Shown: positions 1 through 7,082, numbered from the stretch's first letter. The stretch: DNA of 8,065 nucleotides from Chloroflexota bacterium (GCA_003353825.1 PIVW01000269.1:1-8065); one strand, 5' to 3'. Notes: generated from the sequence alone by a model not told the origin. A program made the numbers and translations.

Positions 1-192
1 GAGAAAACTGATCAGGCAGGGGTGTTTGTCATGCTCTTCCGCCGCTTCACGAATAAGCATGCGCACCAAATTGTACGTTATCAAGAGCGCATACAATTCT
101 TGTTTCACCAAGTCTGGTCGCTTGCTGCGGAAGGTAGTTGGTGATTGGCCTCTCAAGGTGGTGCATTGATGCGTTTTGATCTCGTCATAGCA
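1..192 (-). pseudogene. IS4-family transposase, C-terminal remnant (truncated at both visible ends)
   Basis: Reading leftward from about 189, the minus strand gives 63 uninterrupted codons that look like the C-terminal end of an IS4-family DDE transposase. The core runs YDEIKTHQCTTLRGQ, then a P-T-T-F-R-S-K-R-P-D-L-V-K-Q-E-L-Y block and a hydrophobic helix around ITYNLVRMLIREAA. In this family the signature Y-(2)-R-(3)-E-(6)-K carries the last catalytic glutamate. Here the K of DEIK is present, but the residues before it read FPTAC instead of an RWxIE-like stretch, so the glutamate is lost. Similarity therefore stops at about 187-192. The frame is still open at base 1, so the C-terminus lies outside the window. 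It is a dead fragment next to a second insertion sequence. The family call rests on motif recall, not on a database search. Confidence 0.72.
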
Positions 193-211
193 GGCTGTCG
201 GAAAAGTCCAG

Positions 212-223
212 GGAACCGGTTCC
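212..223. repeat. 12-bp perfect palindrome
   Basis: GGAACCGGTTCC reads identically on both strands. It lies in the 46-bp gap between the IS4 remnant and the stop codon of the IS481-like transposase, beside a sequence (GGCTGTCGGAAAAGTCC, 193-209) that resembles the terminal repeats of some insertion sequences. No matching inverted copy was found near 1320-1450, so neither can be called a true terminal repeat. Confidence 0.45.
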
Positions 224-238
224 GTAATTCCAAATAGG

Positions 239-1306
239 CTAAGTTCGGGCCTCAGAATCGCCTGAAGTGAGGGTGTTTTGGAAGATGAAGCGACTTTTTC
301 GATAAACTGCTAGGTCGAGCATATCCTCTTCATACTCAGGCCGATAAGGTCGTCCAGAAAAACGAGCTTCAGGAAAGGCTACTAAAGGGGGTTGTCGATT
401 GAGAGGGGCGCAAGGCAGATGCTCATTCAAGAAATCACGTCGTTCTTGCACCGCACGATAAAGAGCTTCCCAGTCAGCATAATGCTGCCCCTGTAAGACC
501 TGTCGAGACCAAAGTTGATGGCTGCGTTCGGTCATTCCTTGATCCGTGGGCCGTCCCACACGACCGAAGGTTAGTTGGATGCCCAAAGCAAGTAACCAAA
601 GATGGAGCAAAGTCGGGAAAGGAGATTTCGTCTTGTTATCGAAGAAAACGCTCTCGTGATCGACTTGCAACACTTTGGGACGTCCCCACTGGCTAAAGCC
701 AAGGCGTAAGGCAACTTGATAATCAACGGTATTGGCATGTCGCTCGACCCGCTCGCTGCCCAGAAAGCAAGGATAACTGAGAAGACGGAGATGAGAGACA
801 CGGTCATTGATGTTGATGAGCGTAATCATTCCTACATCAGGAACAAATTCGTACCCTTGAGCATCCATTTCCCACACATCATGGGCGAAACCGTTGGGTT
901 GGGGTTGACATTCCGGCAACTCAACCTGTTTTTGCCGCTTTGGGATGAACTCTTGTTCCCGCAAAAACCGATTGATGCTGGCTACACTCGGTACTTTTCG
1001 ACCCTCAAAATAGGGATGTCGCCTGAGTTCAGCCACTATTGTCCCCGCTCCCCGACCAGGATGTGCATGACGCCAACGGGTAATCATATCGCCTACCTCG
1101 GCTGGATAGCTGCTGAGAGCACCTCGTTTGGGGCGTCCCATCTGCGATACTAATCTGGCCCGTCCTTCTCTCTGACCGCGTAGACGCCATTTGTAGATCG
1201 TTGATTGGCTCCAACCAATTCGCCGTTCAAGACGCCAAGCGGGTTTTCCTTTTTCGCATTCGGTCAGGATTTCTATCCGTTCCTCCAGCGTTGTGCAGAC
1301 TGGCAT
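239..1306 (-). CDS. IS481-like DDE transposase / integrase-core protein
   Basis: This 355-residue protein probably catalyses DNA strand transfer for an insertion sequence. Residues ~5-60 form a homeodomain-like helix-turn-helix (WRLERRIGWSQSTIYKWRLR) followed by a basic RPKR linker. An rve-type catalytic core follows from ~140. The three acidic residues are visible: D148 in VWEMDAQG, D216 in VLQVDHES and E260 in GRPTDQGMTERSH. The segment around 280-315 (RRDFLNEHLP, NRQPPLVAFP) is the usual post-catalytic region of such proteins. The ATG at 1306 is supported by AGGAGG at 1315-1320, 8 bases upstream. The C-terminal ~30 residues (YRKSRFIFQNTLTSG onward) lack the W-R-V...G...Y-x-L-G pattern I expect in relatives, so the 3' end may be altered at the junction with the IS4 remnant. 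IS481-like is my best family label; a TniA/IS21-type rve protein is an alternative. Confidence 0.8.
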   Translation of the reverse strand: MPVCTTLEERIEILTECEKGKPAWRLERRIGWSQSTIYKWRLRGQREGRARLVSQMGRPKRGALSSYPAEVGDMITRWRHAHPGRGAGTIVAELRRHPYFEGRKVPSVASINRFLREQEFIPKRQKQVELPECQPQPNGFAHDVWEMDAQGYEFVPDVGMITLININDRVSHLRLLSYPCFLGSERVERHANTVDYQVALRLGFSQWGRPKVLQVDHESVFFDNKTKSPFPTLLHLWLLALGIQLTFGRVGRPTDQGMTERSHQLWSRQVLQGQHYADWEALYRAVQERRDFLNEHLPCAPLNRQPPLVAFPEARFSGRPYRPEYEEDMLDLAVYRKSRFIFQNTLTSGDSEART

Positions 1307-1314
1307 AATTCCTT

Positions 1315-1320
1315 CCTCCT
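1315..1320 (-). promoter_or_regulatory. Shine-Dalgarno site of the IS481-like transposase
   Basis: AGGAGG on the minus strand lies 8 bases before the ATG at 1306. It fixes that start and indicates the transposase is well set up for translation. Confidence 0.75.
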
Positions 1321-1363
1321 CTTTTTGCTATGGGGAAAAAGGACAAAATACCACACCGAAAAA

Positions 1364-1402
1364 GTGCTACGACTTTATGAGACTTTTAAGGTGCTACGAC
1401 TT
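1364..1402. repeat. Tandem pair of 12-bp direct repeats upstream of the transposase
   Basis: GTGCTACGACTT occurs exactly at 1364-1375 and again at 1391-1402, a 27-bp period. Read with the gene, the unit is AAGTCGTAGCAC followed by a pyrimidine and TT. The pair lies about 60-100 bp upstream of the transposase start, where the right end of the element should be. Repeated sites near an end are typical of transposase-binding sites or an autoregulatory operator. No copy was found in the other end region (190-240). Confidence 0.6.
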
Positions 1403-1634
1403 AGTGATATTCGGGTGCATCCCATATTATTGGTAAGATGTCTTTGACACCCTCGCTGAAGAAACGTCGAGTTTTATTTTACCCGTATATAGCTCATGAA
1501 ACTGGGCATTTCTCGTTGTGATTCGCTACGAGCTCGACCAGATCATCAGTATGAAGTAAACAGTCAATAAGTCCCTAAAAATCTGGGACGTACCCTTTAT
1601 GAGATAAGACCTGTTAAGTGCGATGTGCTTGTAG

Positions 1635-1640
1635 TATAAT
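1635..1640 (+). promoter_or_regulatory. Candidate -10 element for the propeller lipoprotein gene
   Basis: TATAAT is a perfect consensus -10 hexamer 159 bases before the ATG at 1799. The -35 position (about 1612-1617, TGTTAA) matches poorly and there is no extended TGn, so this is only a candidate. It would imply a 5' leader of about 150 nt. Confidence 0.3.
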
Positions 1641-1798
1641 AGTTCTGAAATACACTCGACAAGTATCGTACGATTGAAGCGGCTGTGCGTTTTGACAGAG
1701 TGCCCAAATAATATAGCAAGTCATTCGCTCTGATCGAAGCCGGAGTCTTGACCGAATCCTACTTACACTGTATACGCGAACATCTCGTTTCATATCAC

Positions 1799-3595
1799 AT
1801 GAATCAAATCACAAAAGCTTTTCAAAGAAACCTGCCTCTGCTTGTGCTCATGTTGATCTCAATTCAAATAAGCAGCTGCAGCAGCGACCGGATGCGTACA
1901 CTCCCTTTTGCCAGCGATTGGAGCCGCGGCCTGAGCGTCGGCACAGCCAGCTTACGAGAGCCTGTGGCCCTTGTAGTCGATCCTGAGAATGAAAATGTGC
2001 ATCTGGTGTGGGCTCAAAAAGGCGTCTATGGAATCGACATCCATTATGCTCTCGTTGACAAAGAGGCCGGCATCCTGGTCACTGAGCAGCTGCAGTCGGG
2101 ACTCTTCTTGCCGCGGTCATTCCGTCTCTTGATCACACCACAGGGCCAGGTTCACGTGTTGACCCATGCCAAATCCAATAAGGATGGCAAGCTAGGGGTC
2201 TACTACCTGCGCGTCTCACCAGAGGGTGAGCTCCTCGGCTCATCCGAGCTTATTACACCTACCGGACAGGATGTCGAGGGGTACGATGCCATTTTGAACC
2301 CTGAAGGACAGATATCTGTGGCATGGTCCATAGACCCAACGACAGGCGGTGGCCTCTATTTTCGTACGATGGCGCCAGGAAACGACGCTTCCGGCGAAGA
2401 TGAAATCCTGCAAATTAGTGCTACCGGGCAGCAGCCATCTATGATCCAGGATCAATCAGGAGTGCTGCATCTGCTGTGGTATTACGACGATCCCCGGCGT
2501 AGCGTGCGCGACATCCACTATGCACATTTCCCAAATGCTGAGATGACGGCGACCGAGGGCTCTATAATTGCCGACATCAAGATCAATGATAGTCTGAATT
2601 ATTCATCACCCGTCATAGGATACGACGACGGCCACATTTACGTTCTCTGGCAGCGTGAGAATGTTGCGGGTCTCAAGGCGGGCACAGCCCAAACAATGGT
2701 CGCCTCATTCCCCAAAGGAAAGCCTGAGCAGGTGATCATTCGTGAGATCTACATCCCTCCTGAAGCCGATAATTCCGCTGCGGTTTCACAGCATCAACTT
2801 GACTATACGCCATTGTCATCAGAGATTCTGGCCAGTCCCGGAAGTCCATATGTCATTCACCCTGCGCCGGTAAGCGCCGAAGCGCCTGCGCTACCAGTAA
2901 TGTTCAGTGCAAGAACCAGCTACCGCTTACTAGAGGAAATGCATCCGGTCATGGCGGTACTTGCCGATGGTGTTCAGATCGGGGCTATGCAGGTGGCGCG
3001 TAGCAGCGATGTCATCCATTTCCCTGTTGGTGTCAAGGACGCAGTTGGTGATGTGTACGCTGTCTGGGTTGAATTTCAGGGAGGAGGTAAATACGCCGTC
3101 TTTCTATCGACGACCAACCCCGAGTGGCAATCGGGCGTTCTTCAGTTATCCGCTCGAGATGTTACCAGCGATGTGTCCCGCGAGCTGGCATTTGGTGCGC
3201 TCACCGCGGTTGCACTGACGCCAATGGCCGTTATCATTCTGCTGTTGCCCTTTATTTGGATCGTAATCCTGGCTTTGTTAGGGCGCACCCAAGAGTTAAA
3301 TCAAGGCGGTGGCCGTATCCAATTCGTTGTGGCAGTCGTGATTTACTATGTCACGAAAACAGTTGCCTTTGCACCCGTGCTCGGCTCCCCTCCCCTGCTG
3401 GGATCTGCTTCGGGAGCCCTCGCCTCTATCCTTGTGCTGACCATACCGTTTCTTATCTTAGCTCTCGCCACTGCCGGGCTGGCAGTTTACAATCGTAAGG
3501 CAGATCCCCCAGGCCTCGCCATGGGCTTCTTTATTTTCGCCATTATAGACATTATTCTGACGCTGCTAGTTTACGCGCCGGCCATTTACGAATAA
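1799..3595 (+). CDS. Lipoprotein with BNR/sialidase-like propeller repeats and four C-terminal membrane helices
   Basis: This 598-residue protein is of unknown function. The N-terminus is a lipoprotein signal: basic start, hydrophobic stretch LPLLVLMLISIQ, then ISSC with Cys27 as the likely lipidated residue. Extracytoplasmic repeats follow, each with a hydrophobic strand usually ending in W: NVHLVW (67), QVHVLT (118), QISVAW (171), VLHLLW (222), HIYVLW (279) and DVYAVW (418). This resembles BNR/sialidase-like beta-propeller blades, although no Asp-box or catalytic residues can be assigned. Four hydrophobic helices lie at about 467-494, 507-527, 537-563 and 572-593. The ATG at 1799 was chosen over an in-frame TTG at 1748 because it places the signal peptide at the very N-terminus; neither has a good ribosome-binding site. 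It is monocistronic and convergent with the next gene. A surface binding or sensing role is inference only. Confidence 0.78.
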   Translation: MNQITKAFQRNLPLLVLMLISIQISSCSSDRMRTLPFASDWSRGLSVGTASLREPVALVVDPENENVHLVWAQKGVYGIDIHYALVDKEAGILVTEQLQSGLFLPRSFRLLITPQGQVHVLTHAKSNKDGKLGVYYLRVSPEGELLGSSELITPTGQDVEGYDAILNPEGQISVAWSIDPTTGGGLYFRTMAPGNDASGEDEILQISATGQQPSMIQDQSGVLHLLWYYDDPRRSVRDIHYAHFPNAEMTATEGSIIADIKINDSLNYSSPVIGYDDGHIYVLWQRENVAGLKAGTAQTMVASFPKGKPEQVIIREIYIPPEADNSAAVSQHQLDYTPLSSEILASPGSPYVIHPAPVSAEAPALPVMFSARTSYRLLEEMHPVMAVLADGVQIGAMQVARSSDVIHFPVGVKDAVGDVYAVWVEFQGGGKYAVFLSTTNPEWQSGVLQLSARDVTSDVSRELAFGALTAVALTPMAVIILLLPFIWIVILALLGRTQELNQGGGRIQFVVAVVIYYVTKTVAFAPVLGSPPLLGSASGALASILVLTIPFLILALATAGLAVYNRKADPPGLAMGFFIFAIIDIILTLLVYAPAIYE

Positions 3596-3599
3596 TCAT

Positions 3600-4529
3600 C
3601 TAGCGTTCCTGGCTCGGACGCCACTGGGGCAGGATGTCGTCCGCAGGATCGTTGGTAATTCGCTGAATGTCAGAACCATCAGACGCCATGACGTATATTT
3701 CGGTATTGCCATCGCGGTCGGATATGAAAGCAATGTGTGAGCCATCAGGAGACCAGGCCGGATCACCATCAGCAGCGGGATGCTGTGTGATGTTGGTCAC
3801 AGTACGATCTTCAATATCGATAACAAAGATATCCATACTGCCATCACGGTCACTCATGAACACCACTTTCTTACCGTCAGGTGACCAATCAGGGTTCGTA
3901 TCGCGCGCCGGATGATCTGTCAGGTTCACTTCGAGTTTGTCGGGGCGTCTTAGGTAAATCTCCGAATTATCATCTCGGATGCTCATATATACGATCGATT
4001 GACTATCGGGTGACCAAGACGCGAACATATCCAGGCCGAGGCGGGTGGTGAGCCTCTCAGGTTCACCACCCGCTGCCGGCATGGCCCATAACTTGGTATT
4101 CGCCTCCACTTCATGCGTGCCGCCCTGTTGACGGGTGCCGTAGGTGCGATTCGATACAAACACGATTTTAGAGCCATCAGGTGACCAGGCCGGCATTACG
4201 TTAAAGACGCCGTCCCCCTCGGTCAACTGCTGTTCATTACTACCGTCGGCAGCCATGCTATGCAGTTCGGCATTGCCGCTACGCTCTGAAGTGAAGGCAA
4301 TGTGCTGGCCATCAGGGGACCAATTGGGTGTGCCGTCGTAGGCGGGGTCATCGGTTAGGCGCACGAGATTCTCGCCATCTGCATCCACAAGGTAAATCTC
4401 AGAGTTGCCGTCACGTTCAGACTCGAATGCGATCTGGTGCGTTTTGCTGGAGCCACCACAGCCGCCAAGCAAGAAAATCGCCAGAACGATAAATATTATT
4501 GGTATCGGTATGTAATTCGGCTTTTTCAT
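3600..4529 (-). CDS. TolB-like WD40/PD40 six-bladed propeller lipoprotein
   Basis: This 309-residue predicted lipoprotein has a signal peptide ending in LLGGC (Cys24). The rest is a beta-propeller of PD40 repeats, the kind found in the TolB C-terminal domain. The repeat tryptophans are at 70, 115, 172, 215, 259 and 303, mostly 43-45 residues apart, each in W-S-P-D-G followed by a hydrophobic strand and S-x-R-D-G-N-x-E-I-Y. The third interval is 57 residues because of an extra loop near 128-146. The last repeat stops just after QWRPSQER, and the first strand (HQIAFESERD) has no W of its own. The two ends therefore probably complete one blade, a 'velcro' closure. It lacks TolB's N-terminal domain, and no pal or tol genes are nearby, so it is not TolB itself. 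A surface protein-binding scaffold is plausible. No clear Shine-Dalgarno site precedes the ATG. Confidence 0.85.
   Translation of the reverse strand: MKKPNYIPIPIIFIVLAIFLLGGCGGSSKTHQIAFESERDGNSEIYLVDADGENLVRLTDDPAYDGTPNWSPDGQHIAFTSERSGNAELHSMAADGSNEQQLTEGDGVFNVMPAWSPDGSKIVFVSNRTYGTRQQGGTHEVEANTKLWAMPAAGGEPERLTTRLGLDMFASWSPDSQSIVYMSIRDDNSEIYLRRPDKLEVNLTDHPARDTNPDWSPDGKKVVFMSDRDGSMDIFVIDIEDRTVTNITQHPAADGDPAWSPDGSHIAFISDRDGNTEIYVMASDGSDIQRITNDPADDILPQWRPSQER
3670..4430 (-). repeat. Internal PD40 repeats visible at DNA level
   Basis: Within the TolB-like gene the W-S-P-D-G codons recur as near-identical DNA blocks. On the plus strand these are variants of CCATCAGGTGACCA, near 3747, 3876, 4005, 4171 and 4310. 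They alternate with a second block coding for S-D-R-D-G-N. The similarity points to tandem duplication of a ~130-bp blade unit and could allow recombination between copies. Confidence 0.6.
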
Positions 4530-4641
4530 ATCAGTTTTGCTATTGAGTGTAGCACTCGTTACCCTCTGATGATTCGTGGCAGCAAGAACTTACAAAACGC
4601 CATTCTGGTCCATAATTCGCCTATTCGCTAACGGTTTCCGC

Positions 4642-4688
4642 AAAAAAAATCTCTGGCCCAGATGGCTTCGAAGCCATCTGGGCCAGAG
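4642..4688 (-). terminator. Intrinsic terminator after the OppC-like gene
   Basis: Bases 4651-4688 form a perfect 38-bp palindrome (CTCTGGCCCAGATGGCTTC and its complement). On the minus strand it is followed directly by a run of eight T residues (complement of 4642-4649). A GC-rich stem of about 17 bp with a small TCGA-type loop plus a U-tract is a textbook Rho-independent terminator. It lies 25 bp after the stop codon of the OppC-like permease and ends that transcript before the TolB-like gene. Confidence 0.93.
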
Positions 4689-4713
4689 CGGTATCCCGGA
4701 TACTGGGGATCAG

Positions 4714-5922
4714 TTATTCCCTCATGCGTGGGTCGAAGGCGTCACGCAAGCCATCACCCAGGAAATTAAATGCCAACACCGTTACGGTTAGGGCAATGCT
4801 GGGCACGAGCACCGTCCAGGGGGCGACCCGCAGAGACCCGATGTTTTCCGCAATCATGTTACCCCAACTGGGGCGGGGGGGATCGATACCTAGGCCGATG
4901 AAACTCAAGAAAGCTTCGAGAAAAATATAACCCGGAATCGCTAAGGTTTCGTAGATAATGGCAGGGCCCAGAATATTGGGCAGGATGTGTTTGGAAATGA
5001 TGCGGCGGTCATTGGCGCCGATAGATCTCGCGGCTTCGATATATTCCTTGTTTCTGATGCCCAACACCTGCCCGCGGGTAATGCGCGCCATGACCAGCCA
5101 GTTTAAAAGGCCTAAAGCGACAAACAGGAAGAACATTCCCCCAAAGGCATTGTCGACTTCGACAAGGCCTGCCATGAAGCCGCGACCCGTACTCATCACC
5201 AGTACCATGAAAAGGACAAAAACAGCGGCCACGGCCCCCAAGAAAAATCCTATAAGAACGCCGACGCCCCCGCCATCTTCACGGCGGGCCCAAATGATTC
5301 CAATCACGATGGCGCCGATGAATATGGCGGCAGCCACTGCTCCGAACCATGACGGCAATTCCAGAGGCTGTATGGTGTCTGCCTGCTGCCTCGATACAGC
5401 CTTGAAGTATACCTGCATCAAGATCACGAAAACGATAAGGGGCAGGGCATAGAGGAAATCGACAAACCGCATGAGGATATTGTCGACCCTGGTACTGCTA
5501 TAGCCGGCAATCAGACCCACCAACACCCCCACAATCAAGCTGACGGTAGCACCGACAAAACCGACGGCCAGAGAGACCTGTGCGCCAAAGAGGGTTCGGC
5601 TCAAAATGTCACGGCCGAGGAGATCTGCGCCCAGCCAGAAAATCTGACCCTGGTACTCTGGATTCCGCCCACTGTAGGCTGTTCCTGGAGGCGCCAGATT
5701 GTTGAAGAGACTGTTGGCGTCGTAGGGGAATGGGGCAATAAAACTTGTCACGAAGGGGATGGCTATGATGATCTCGATAAGAATAAATACCAGAGAGGCC
5801 ACAGCCATCTTGTTCCTGGATAGCTGGGTGAACGCATCCCCAATCGGAGAACGAGGTTTACGGGTAAAGAGTTCCGCCTCGGGCGTAGACGTGGTTTCAA
5901 TGCTCGTTGTTTCAACAGTCAT
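4714..5922 (-). CDS. OppC/DppC-type ABC transporter permease with an extra two-helix insertion
   Basis: This is the inner-membrane permease subunit of a peptide/nickel-type ABC importer, which pairs with an OppB-type partner. The N-terminal cytoplasmic part (1-40) precedes helix 1 (41-63). The family hallmark WLGADLLGRDILSR is at 96-109. Core helices lie near 115-140 and 153-172. The EAA loop that contacts the ATPase is EYIEAARSIGAND....HILPN (293-316), and GLGIDPPRPSWGNM follows at 343-356. The protein ends in a typical GDGLRDAFDPRMRE. At 402 residues it is about 100 longer than usual. The excess is mainly residues ~174-260, which include two extra predicted helices (192-212 and 220-243) separated by WARREDGGG. 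The ATG at 5922 has GGAGAT 5 bases upstream. The gene follows the OppB-like gene after an 89-bp gap and is closed by the terminator at 4642-4688. Confidence 0.92.
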   Translation of the reverse strand: MTVETTSIETTSTPEAELFTRKPRSPIGDAFTQLSRNKMAVASLVFILIEIIIAIPFVTSFIAPFPYDANSLFNNLAPPGTAYSGRNPEYQGQIFWLGADLLGRDILSRTLFGAQVSLAVGFVGATVSLIVGVLVGLIAGYSSTRVDNILMRFVDFLYALPLIVFVILMQVYFKAVSRQQADTIQPLELPSWFGAVAAAIFIGAIVIGIIWARREDGGGVGVLIGFFLGAVAAVFVLFMVLVMSTGRGFMAGLVEVDNAFGGMFFLFVALGLLNWLVMARITRGQVLGIRNKEYIEAARSIGANDRRIISKHILPNILGPAIIYETLAIPGYIFLEAFLSFIGLGIDPPRPSWGNMIAENIGSLRVAPWTVLVPSIALTVTVLAFNFLGDGLRDAFDPRMRE

Positions 5923-5927
5923 AGACT

Positions 5928-5933
5928 ATCTCC
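5928..5933 (-). promoter_or_regulatory. Shine-Dalgarno site of the OppC-like permease
   Basis: GGAGAT on the minus strand lies 5 bases before the ATG at 5922 and supports that start. It sits about 40 bases downstream of the AAAGTT repeat tract. Confidence 0.65.
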
Positions 5934-5971
5934 GTTTCTGTGGGAGCCGGGTATCTGAAGCAATGAAGATC

Positions 5972-5995
5972 AAAGTTAAAGTTAAAGTTAAAGTT
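5972..5995. repeat. Hexanucleotide simple repeat (AAAGTT)4 between the permease genes
   Basis: Four perfect copies of AAAGTT (AACTTT on the coding strand) fill 24 of the 89 intergenic bases between the OppB-like and OppC-like genes. Such tracts change length by replication slippage. Here a change would alter the leader ahead of the OppC-like gene without shifting any reading frame. Confidence 0.85.
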
Positions 5996-6011
5996 ATCGC
6001 CGAGCGCATCC

Positions 6012-7082
6012 TTAATCATAGCGAACACGTGGATCCAACCAGGCGTAGGTGATATCCACCAGGAGATTGGCGACGACAATGGCCACCCCAAAGAGTAAGG
6101 TTGTGCCTAACACGATCGGATAGTCGCGATTCCCAATACTCTGGACAAAATGTCGTCCCAGGCCTGGGATGGCAAAAATCTGTTCAACCACAAAAGTACC
6201 GGTGAGCACACCGGCAAAAAGAGGGCCAATAATGGTGACGACGGGAATGAGACTGTTCTTGAGCGCGTGGCGTATGATCACAGTCCGTTCAGTCAACCCC
6301 TTGGCCCGAGCGGTACGGATATAATCCTCGCGAATGACCTGAAGAAGACTACCACGGGTCATACGGGCGATAATGGCTGAAAGGCCGGTGCCCAGAGCGA
6401 TGACAGGCAATACCGCATGGCTGAAAAACTCGGTGGTAGGTTTGGGAATCAAATTGACCCAGATAGGGACGGTTTCGGAAGCTGCGATATACTCCTGGGC
6501 GATTCCGGATAATAAAGGTTCTGCTTGCCATGTCGCCACCGGTAGCACGTCTAAAGTAAGAGCGAACACCCAGATCAGGATCGGCCCTAGCACCACATTG
6601 GAAATGGAGACGCCCAGAATGGCGATCATCGAAGCGCTGTAATCAGGCCATTTATTATGGTTTAGCGCCGAGATAATGCCGGCCGGAATACCGATTAATA
6701 TACCCAAAAACATTGCCATTATGCCAAGCTGCATCGATGTTGGCAGAGCACTGGCAAAGATATCGTTAACCGTGAGACCGCGATAGCGAAAAGAGGGGCC
6801 TAGATCCCCCATGATAACACCTCTGCTTGCTATACCTGTCACTTCTTGACCTGGCCGGCATATAGTATCGCCGATCATGTAGGAGCAAAACTGCTGCCAC
6901 ATGGGATCGCTAAGGTGATACTTGGCTTCCAGGTTTGCCACAACTGCCGGGGGTAGACTTTTATCGCCGGCAAAGTCGAAGGGCCCACCGGGAATGGCAC
7001 GAATCAAGGTAAAGGTGAAAAAGGCCACCAACAACAGCACAGGTATAGCCCACAGTAAACGCCGAATGATGTATTGTAACAT
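6012..7082 (-). CDS. OppB/DppB-type ABC transporter permease
   Basis: This 356-residue inner-membrane permease is the partner of the OppC-like protein. It starts with the family's typical MLQYIIRRLLWAIPVLLLVAF, with helix 1 at about 9-29, followed by IPGGPFD. A periplasmic stretch (40-105) ends in GDLGPSFRYRGLTVNDIF. Further helices lie near 117-140, 148-178, 222-240, 278-300 and 325-345. The EAA loop is EDYIRTARAKGLTERTVIIR (252-271), continuing HALKN. The conserved VVEQIFAIPGLGRHFVQSI is at 298-316, and the end reads DPRVRYD. The ATG at 7082 was preferred because GAGGGG precedes it by 7 bases and the protein then begins exactly like the family. An in-frame GTG at 7112 would add ten residues. 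At 356 residues it is slightly longer than the usual 310-340, owing to a periplasmic segment near 180-220. Confidence 0.93.
   Translation of the reverse strand: MLQYIIRRLLWAIPVLLLVAFFTFTLIRAIPGGPFDFAGDKSLPPAVVANLEAKYHLSDPMWQQFCSYMIGDTICRPGQEVTGIASRGVIMGDLGPSFRYRGLTVNDIFASALPTSMQLGIMAMFLGILIGIPAGIISALNHNKWPDYSASMIAILGVSISNVVLGPILIWVFALTLDVLPVATWQAEPLLSGIAQEYIAASETVPIWVNLIPKPTTEFFSHAVLPVIALGTGLSAIIARMTRGSLLQVIREDYIRTARAKGLTERTVIIRHALKNSLIPVVTIIGPLFAGVLTGTFVVEQIFAIPGLGRHFVQSIGNRDYPIVLGTTLLFGVAIVVANLLVDITYAWLDPRVRYD

Larger units (their letters stand above)
1307..1798. other. Noncoding stretch between the insertion sequence and the propeller lipoprotein gene
   Basis: No convincing protein or RNA gene was found in this roughly 490-bp AT-rich interval. 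Its first ~100 bases are the presumed right flank of the IS481-like element, with the direct repeats. A short inverted repeat (GTCCC 1571-1575 with GGGAC 1585-1589) encloses an A/T-rich loop. Candidate promoter elements lie at 1635-1640 and 1692-1697. The right boundary of the insertion sequence could not be placed: no terminal inverted repeat or target-site duplication could be matched to the left side. Confidence 0.5.

Noticed and set aside
193..209. Terminal inverted repeat of the IS481-like element
   Set aside because: The sequence looks like an insertion-sequence end, but no inverted partner was found in 1320-1450.
716..1153. Plus-strand open frame of 145 codons
   Set aside because: It is antisense to the IS481-like transposase core that carries the catalytic D148 and D216, and no family is recognisable.
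1692..1717. Perfect TTGACA at 1692-1697 with TATAGC at 1712-1717 as a promoter
   Set aside because: The spacing is only 14 bp, well short of the usual 16-18 bp.
1748..1798. TTG start adding 17 residues to the propeller lipoprotein
   Set aside because: It would put a polar 17-residue tail before the lipoprotein signal peptide, and the nearby GGAG is only 2 bases from the TTG.
3124..3498. Alternative-frame open frame within the lipoprotein gene
   Set aside because: It overlaps the membrane-helix region, which is convincing in its own frame, and the alternative product is Cys/Arg-rich shadow sequence.
4958..5452. Plus-strand open frame of 164 codons
   Set aside because: It is antisense to the OppC-like gene, and its translation is a low-complexity mix rich in Pro, Thr, Lys and Arg typical of a shadow frame.
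5972..5995. CRISPR-like repeat
   Set aside because: It is a contiguous hexamer tract without spacers, so it is a simple sequence repeat.
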